64,000 bases of DNA from Pedobacter rhodius. Lineage in GTDB: Bacteria; Bacteroidota; Bacteroidia; Sphingobacteriales; Sphingobacteriaceae. Position 1 is the first letter of the stretch; each line of letters opens with the position of its first letter. The DNA lies in NCBI RefSeq assembly GCF_027213645.1, contig NZ_JAPWGL010000002.1, positions 1 to 64,000 of the forward strand. The letters run 5' to 3'. This document shows, one piece after another, positions 60,238-64,000 of the stretch. The position numbers and the translations under genes are program-made. Below the pieces are notes generated by a model. That model searched no databases. It was not told the DNA's origin and worked only from the letters and a program-made list of their open reading frames with translations.

Positions 60238-61554
60238 CTAAACAGTCTTTACTTCATCCTCACTATAATCCTTAATATCAGTTATATATCCATTTATTAA
60301 AAGAAAATCGAACAGTGGCTTTGCCTCTGGTGTAACTGGCATGTTTGAAGTTGTGATAACTTCGTTTGTCTTCTTATCTAAGAATGGATAAGCAAATAAT
60401 CGAACGTTCGTGTTAAACATATCATTCACATAACTTAATAACTGGCCGGAATAGTTTTCGCCTTTAAAATTTGTTGAATTGAATACAAATTTCAGGTTGT
60501 TGATATTTGTTGCCAGGCCAACACTTTTGGGTTTGCAACGGGCTAAGTATTTTGCAAGGCGATTATGACGGGTAAAGTTTGAAACAATAACAATGTTTCC
60601 TGTATCGCACATTTCCTGAGTACGTTTCGCTACAGTCTCTAAATCAATATCGTCAGGTGTCTCCTGATCATCGGTTAAAACATTAGTTAATAAAACCTCA
60701 ATCATTACAGCAAGATTTCCGTCCTCAACTTTGTTTGTTCGTTTAAACTGGTCAGTTGCTTTGTTGAATAAGTTAAAGTTAGGTAATGATTTCTGGCCGT
60801 ATTTGGTCCTCAAAATCATGATATCCTTTTTGTATAATAAATCTTTTGCCTGACGGGGATGTGCATCTGCGTCGAAAATTGCAGCTGCAGAAAAATCTTT
60901 CATAATCATATAAAGATTAAGCAAGATATTGTCTACTTCAGGAAAAGCCGGGCCTTTAACGGAAATCAAATCAATTTCCACTGAACCGATAGTCAGGTTA
61001 TCAGCTAAAGATTCAACCATTAATTTTGGATCCTGATAATGGTAAAATGCCGCATAGAGTAAGTTTACGCCGATAATTCCCAACACACGTTGTTGCATGT
61101 TTACATCAGTATCGAGTAACCGAACGTGAAAAAATATTTCATTAGGAAAACCACCCGGCTCATGCTGAAAGCGAATGCCAACCCAGCCATGAGGTTCATT
61201 TGTACGTTTGTAATTTAAGGTTGTAACGGTATCGGCAAAAGCGAAAAATGTTCTGCTTTCATATTTTTCACCAGATAATCGCTCGTTAAGTAAACCAAAT
61301 TCATGGTCGAGCATTTGTAAAAGCCTGTTCTGGGAAACGTAACGACCGTTAGATTCTGCGCCGTAAATGGCATCACTAAAAGTCATATCGTATGCCGACA
61401 TGGTTTTGGCAACCGTTCCGGATGCTGCACCTGCATTAAAAAAGTTTCGGGAAACTTCCTGCCCTGCGCCAATCTCGGCAAAAGTACCGTAAATTCTAGG
61501 GTCAAGATTTATTTTTAGTGCTTTACGTTTAGTATCCAGAATTTCTCGTGCCAT
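60238..61554 (-). CDS. Large conserved cytoplasmic protein of unknown function
   Basis: The 438-residue protein opens with a segment containing LDPRIYGTFAEIGAGQEVSR and a Gly/Ala-rich loop (NAGAASGTVAKTMSAYD). It has no signal peptide or membrane segment. By eye the C-terminal half (about residues 215-400) is alpha/beta. I recall very similar proteins across Bacteroidota with inconsistent automatic names (for instance 'TonB-dependent receptor' or 'nicotinate-nucleotide adenylyltransferase'). Neither fits: there is no barrel, and no adenylyltransferase HxGH motif. It appears monocistronic. Function unknown. Confidence 0.8.
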   Translation of the reverse strand: MAREILDTKRKALKINLDPRIYGTFAEIGAGQEVSRNFFNAGAASGTVAKTMSAYDMTFSDAIYGAESNGRYVSQNRLLQMLDHEFGLLNERLSGEKYESRTFFAFADTVTTLNYKRTNEPHGWVGIRFQHEPGGFPNEIFFHVRLLDTDVNMQQRVLGIIGVNLLYAAFYHYQDPKLMVESLADNLTIGSVEIDLISVKGPAFPEVDNILLNLYMIMKDFSAAAIFDADAHPRQAKDLLYKKDIMILRTKYGQKSLPNFNLFNKATDQFKRTNKVEDGNLAVMIEVLLTNVLTDDQETPDDIDLETVAKRTQEMCDTGNIVIVSNFTRHNRLAKYLARCKPKSVGLATNINNLKFVFNSTNFKGENYSGQLLSYVNDMFNTNVRLFAYPFLDKKTNEVITTSNMPVTPEAKPLFDFLLINGYITDIKDYSEDEVKTV

Positions 61555-61648
61555 GCCGCAAAAGTACGAAAATCGTTCATTAGTTTACTCGTAAATTGGT
61601 TCATTGTTTGAAGTGCCAAAGTTCGACACCCCGATTCACCAAAACAAA

Positions 61649-61680
61649 ATAAGGTTAGCATCATCCGATGCTAACCTTAT
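61649..61680. terminator. Perfect 14-bp hairpin between hsp20 and the 60.2-kb gene
   Basis: 61649-61662 pairs perfectly with 61667-61680 around the loop ATCC, with A/T-rich flanks. It probably ends hsp20 transcription before the next minus-strand gene. Confidence 0.8.
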
Positions 61681-61684
61681 AAAA

Positions 61685-61793
61685 CCTAAACTTAAACTAT
61701 TATGAAACCTGCAGCAGCCAACAGACAAATTAACCGTACTATTCAGCTGCTGCAAGCTTCATAACCTTTTCCTAAAACTAAACTATTATGAAA
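61685..61793 (+). repeat. 23-bp duplication with a hairpin, 86 bp apart
   Basis: CCTAAACTTAAACTATTATG (61685) recurs as CCTAAAACTAAACTATTATG (61771), continuing AAA in both, with two differences in 23. Between them TGCAGCAG and CTGCTGCA can form a stem. Each copy ends in ATG opening a mini-frame of about 20 codons on the plus strand (61702-61764 and 61788-61853), but the second runs into hsp20, so translation is doubtful. Confidence 0.55.
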
Positions 61794-61818
61794 AACCCTC
61801 TTTCGAGAATATTTTTTA

Positions 61819-62253
61819 TTACGATACCACAATTTCTTTATGTTGTAATTTAGCATCGTCTTTTTTACTGATGTTGATGTTTAAAATACCGTCTTTATAT
61901 TCAGCAGTAATTTTATCGCCATCAGCAGTATCAGGTAAATTAAATGACCTTGCAAATGAGCTGTAATCAAATTCTTTACGCGTAAAATCTTTAGCTACCT
62001 GGGTTTCGTCTTTTTTTACTTCTGCCCAAACAGAAAGTGTATCTTTTTTTAAGTTGATTTGAAAATCTTCCTTCTTTAAACCTGGCGCAGCCAACTCTAT
62101 AATATAAGCAGTTTCGTTTTCATAGATATTTACGTTCGGCGATTTATCAACCATTTTGTTTTTAGTTACTGCATCGCTAAACAATGAATCAAAAACATTG
62201 TTAAAGTAAGGAGCTGTGTTGCGGGTTCTGTTGTTAAAATTTACTAGTGTCAT
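61819..62253 (-). CDS. Small heat-shock protein (Hsp20/alpha-crystallin)
   Basis: This 144-residue ATP-independent chaperone holds unfolding proteins. The alpha-crystallin domain spans about residues 37-140: VNIYENETAYIIELAAPGLKKEDFQI, SFARSFNLPDTADGDKITAEYKDGILNINISKK. The C-terminus (HKEIVVS) carries an IxV-like motif. The N-terminal region is short, as in many Bacteroidota homologues. It is monocistronic. Induction by heat or stress is expected but no operator was recognised. Confidence 0.93.
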   Translation of the reverse strand: MTLVNFNNRTRNTAPYFNNVFDSLFSDAVTKNKMVDKSPNVNIYENETAYIIELAAPGLKKEDFQINLKKDTLSVWAEVKKDETQVAKDFTRKEFDYSSFARSFNLPDTADGDKITAEYKDGILNINISKKDDAKLQHKEIVVS

Positions 62254-62321
62254 ATCTCTAATTTTTTATTTTTTAATTTGATATTAACCTTTATTCAACT
62301 TATATACCAAACCAAATATTT

Positions 62322-62810
62322 ATGATTTTTAAGACATTATGGCAAAGTATTTCTAAATCTAAAGACAAATTGACAGATATTCGGGAATTTTCAGACAAAT
62401 TCAACTATAAAACGAATATTCATTTGCGCTTTATAGATTTCGATATGATGGGACACGTAAATAATTCAGTATACTTTACCTACTTAGAAATCGCCAGAAC
62501 TAAATATTGGGAAGAGATTATAAAATGGGATTGGAAGAAAACAGGAATTGTAATAGCCCATGCAGAATTGGATTATATTTTACCTATTGTAATGAATGAT
62601 AAGATTGCGGTTCATGTAAAAACTTCAAGAATAGGAAATACCAGCTTTGATTTGGACTATCAAATCGTAAAAATAAAAGGAAGTGAAGAAGTAATTTGCA
62701 GTAAAGGAAAAACGGTTTGTATTGCTGTTGACTACTCAACAAACAGACCCACAGCCATTCCGGAGTCTGAAAAGCAAAAAATGTTAGGTTTTGAGCAGTT
62801 AACCCCCTAG
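62322..62810 (+). CDS. Hotdog-fold acyl-CoA thioesterase (4-hydroxybenzoyl-CoA thioesterase family)
   Basis: The 162-residue protein has the family core RFIDFDMMGHVNNSVYFTYLEIAR, where the Asp of FIDFDMMGHVNN is the usual catalytic residue, and later GKTVCIAVDYSTNRPTAIPE. It probably hydrolyses acyl-CoA or acyl-ACP thioesters. The start ATG at 62322 may include a nonessential N-terminal extension of about 30 residues. The last residues (QLTP, stop) come from the repeat at 62803-62915. Confidence 0.9.
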   Translation: MIFKTLWQSISKSKDKLTDIREFSDKFNYKTNIHLRFIDFDMMGHVNNSVYFTYLEIARTKYWEEIIKWDWKKTGIVIAHAELDYILPIVMNDKIAVHVKTSRIGNTSFDLDYQIVKIKGSEEVICSKGKTVCIAVDYSTNRPTAIPESEKQKMLGFEQLTP

Positions 62811-62915
62811 CCCCCAAAGGGGGAAAGCAGGCGAGATTACTAAAGCCTTTTTCCCAAACCTCGTATAACCGAAATGAAGACAACTCCCCTTTAGGGTGTT
62901 GGGGGGTTGGGCATT
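62803..62915. repeat. Inverted repeat of 'AACCCCCTAGCCCCC' that overlaps both gene ends
   Basis: TTAACCCCCTAGCCCCCAAA near 62803 faces TTTAGGGTGTTGGGGGGTTG near 62891. The left copy contains the thioesterase stop and the right copy contains the oxidase stop and its last residues (MPNPPTP). From memory 'CCCCTnnCCCCC(A/G)AAGGGGG' repeats are widespread in Bacteroidota. Confidence 0.7.
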
Positions 62916-64000
62916 ATCTTCCCTGGGTTTAAAATCCCGTTCGGGTCGAAAACATTTTTAATGCCCCGCATTAGGTTCAAATGTATTTCGGAATATTTAA
63001 TTGGCATGAATTCTTTTTGAACCAAACCGATTCCATGTTCTCCCGATAAAGTTCCACCCAAAGCAGTTGTGAGTTCAAATATTTCAGCGATGCCAAATTT
63101 GAGCTTATCTTTCCAATCTTCATCACTCATTCCGGCTTTGATAATATTTACATGGAGATTTCCGTCACCTGCGTGACCATAACAAACACTTTCAAAACCA
63201 TATTTAGAGCCAATCTCTTTAATTCCATTAATTAATTTAGGTAGAGCCGCACGAGGCACAACTGTATCTTCTTCTTTATAAACCGAATTGGATTTTACGG
63301 ATTCGGCCATCGTGCGGCGCATACGCCATAACTCTTCCTTTTGCGATGCCGTATCAGCGAATAAAACTTCTGTACAATTGTGTTCTTCTAAAACGATATT
63401 CGTTTTTTCACAGTTTTTGAAGATGTCGTCCAAATCATCACCATCAAATTCAATCATTAATAAGGCAGCAACATCATCCTTTAAATCGAATTTTATGTCA
63501 TCGAATTTAATTACCCACTCCACTCCTTTTCGCTCCATAAATTCCAGTGCTGACGGTGTTACACCTGCTCTAAAAATCGCTGAAACAGCTGCACAAGCAT
63601 TTTCATTTGTGCTAAACGAACCCATCATCAAAACAGATTGACTTGGTTTTGGCAAGAGCTTGGTTACGATTTTTGTAATGACACCCAAAGTGCCTTCCGA
63701 GCCTATCATCAACTGTGTTAAATTATACCCAGATGCATATTTCAAAGTATTGGCGCCCGTCCAGATAATATCGCCATTTGGCAAAACAACTTCCAGATTT
63801 AAAATGTATTCGCGAATGGTTCCGTATTTTACAACCCGTGGTCCGCCAGAACCATGCGCCACATTACCGCCAATAAAACAAGAACCTTTGCTACTTGGAT
63901 CAACCGGATAAAGCAGTCCCTTTTCGGCAACAGCGTTAATAAATTCCTCTGTAATTACGCCAGGTTCAACAGTTGCCTGAAGGTTTTCCGTATCTATTTC
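62891..64000 (-). CDS. GlcD-type FAD-linked oxidase, 5' end beyond the window
   Basis: This VAO-type flavoprotein oxidises a 2-hydroxy acid such as glycolate or D-lactate. The frame is open to the window edge: at the edge it reads VEPGVITEEFINAV, then YPVDPSSKGSCFIGGNVAHG, so a GTG-start version at 63862 is an artefact. The FAD-binding domain continues with GSGGPRVVKYG and LMIGSEGTLGVITKI, and the C-terminal cap has CYGHAGDGNLHVN and GGTLSGEHGIGL, the active-site His region. About 370 residues are visible of a usual 460-480. The last residues are repeat-derived. Confidence 0.93.
   Translation of the reverse strand, partial: EIDTENLQATVEPGVITEEFINAVAEKGLLYPVDPSSKGSCFIGGNVAHGSGGPRVVKYGTIREYILNLEVVLPNGDIIWTGANTLKYASGYNLTQLMIGSEGTLGVITKIVTKLLPKPSQSVLMMGSFSTNENACAAVSAIFRAGVTPSALEFMERKGVEWVIKFDDIKFDLKDDVAALLMIEFDGDDLDDIFKNCEKTNIVLEEHNCTEVLFADTASQKEELWRMRRTMAESVKSNSVYKEEDTVVPRAALPKLINGIKEIGSKYGFESVCYGHAGDGNLHVNIIKAGMSDEDWKDKLKFGIAEIFELTTALGGTLSGEHGIGLVQKEFMPIKYSEIHLNLMRGIKNVFDPNGILNPGKIMPNPPTP

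Noticed and set aside
61788..61853. A 21-codon plus-strand mini-gene after the second 23-bp copy
   Set aside because: It overlaps the conserved 3' end of hsp20 on the other strand and has no supporting signal other than the duplicated ATG.
62584..62883. A 99-codon minus-strand frame over the thioesterase end
   Set aside because: It crosses the CCCCC repeat and is antisense to a conserved hotdog domain.

Overview
The window is AT-rich chromosomal DNA from a Bacteroidota bacterium, most likely Sphingobacteriaceae and Pedobacter-like. The reasons are a PorP/SprF membrane protein next to a protein with a type IX secretion type-B (CHU_C) C-terminus, promoters of the Bacteroidota form (TTTG, 19 bases, TAnnTTTG; clearest at 534-564), almost no Shine-Dalgarno sites, and protein sequences of the Pedobacter/Sphingobacterium type. 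Naming the genus rests on recalled family resemblance, not on a search.

Layout. 0-9.3 kb: a small Cys-motif exported protein, a lipoprotein gene that seems to sit inside a duplicated pgm 3' end, pgm, lysC and lysA (with two tiny antisense membrane-protein genes between them), a MATE exporter, an AlbA_2 protein and a DUF4442 protein. 9.3-15.5 kb: a Thr/Pro-rich lipoprotein, a MITE-like element, an MFS transporter, hemF, nfi and a compact zinc-homeostasis module (CobW-type GTPase, MerC-like protein, tiny His-containing lipoprotein, Fur/Zur regulator) around two matching palindromic operators. 15.6-24.6 kb: two TPR proteins and gyrA, a Tet-type MFS exporter, PhoH/PIN, and a 1-kb gap holding a 90-bp tandem repeat and a probable minus-strand small transcription unit. 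24.6-31.4 kb: FUSC protein, a three-gene PorP/SprF and CHU_C cluster, ohr. 31.4-41.7 kb: bioB, mgtE, corA, WbqC, a lipid A-type acyltransferase, GT2, TlpA, aroQ, xerD, prmC, ribD. 41.7-51 kb: EamA, YigZ, nucleoside phosphorylase, DUF1398, galM, galK, a SPOUT methyltransferase, a YdeI-type protein, an OmpA porin and a motif-degenerate DEAD-box protein. 51-52 kb: a gene-poor stretch with a promoter, a 53-codon ORF, a degenerate tRNA-Met(CAU)-like sequence and hairpins. 52-64 kb: an S66 carboxypeptidase, a TolC-MacA-MacB exporter with its own LytS/LytTR system, a DUF2683/YoeB toxin-antitoxin pair, a large conserved protein of unknown function, Hsp20, a hotdog thioesterase and a GlcD-type oxidase cut by the window edge.

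Most of the window is ordinary core metabolism. The unusual material is between genes: at least five families of short palindromic repeats (one inside lysA, one supplying the C-termini of two convergent genes), the pgm tail duplication, the tRNA-like unit and the small-ORF clusters. I see no CRISPR array, prophage, rRNA operon or intact insertion sequence, and no clearly new multigene defence system.
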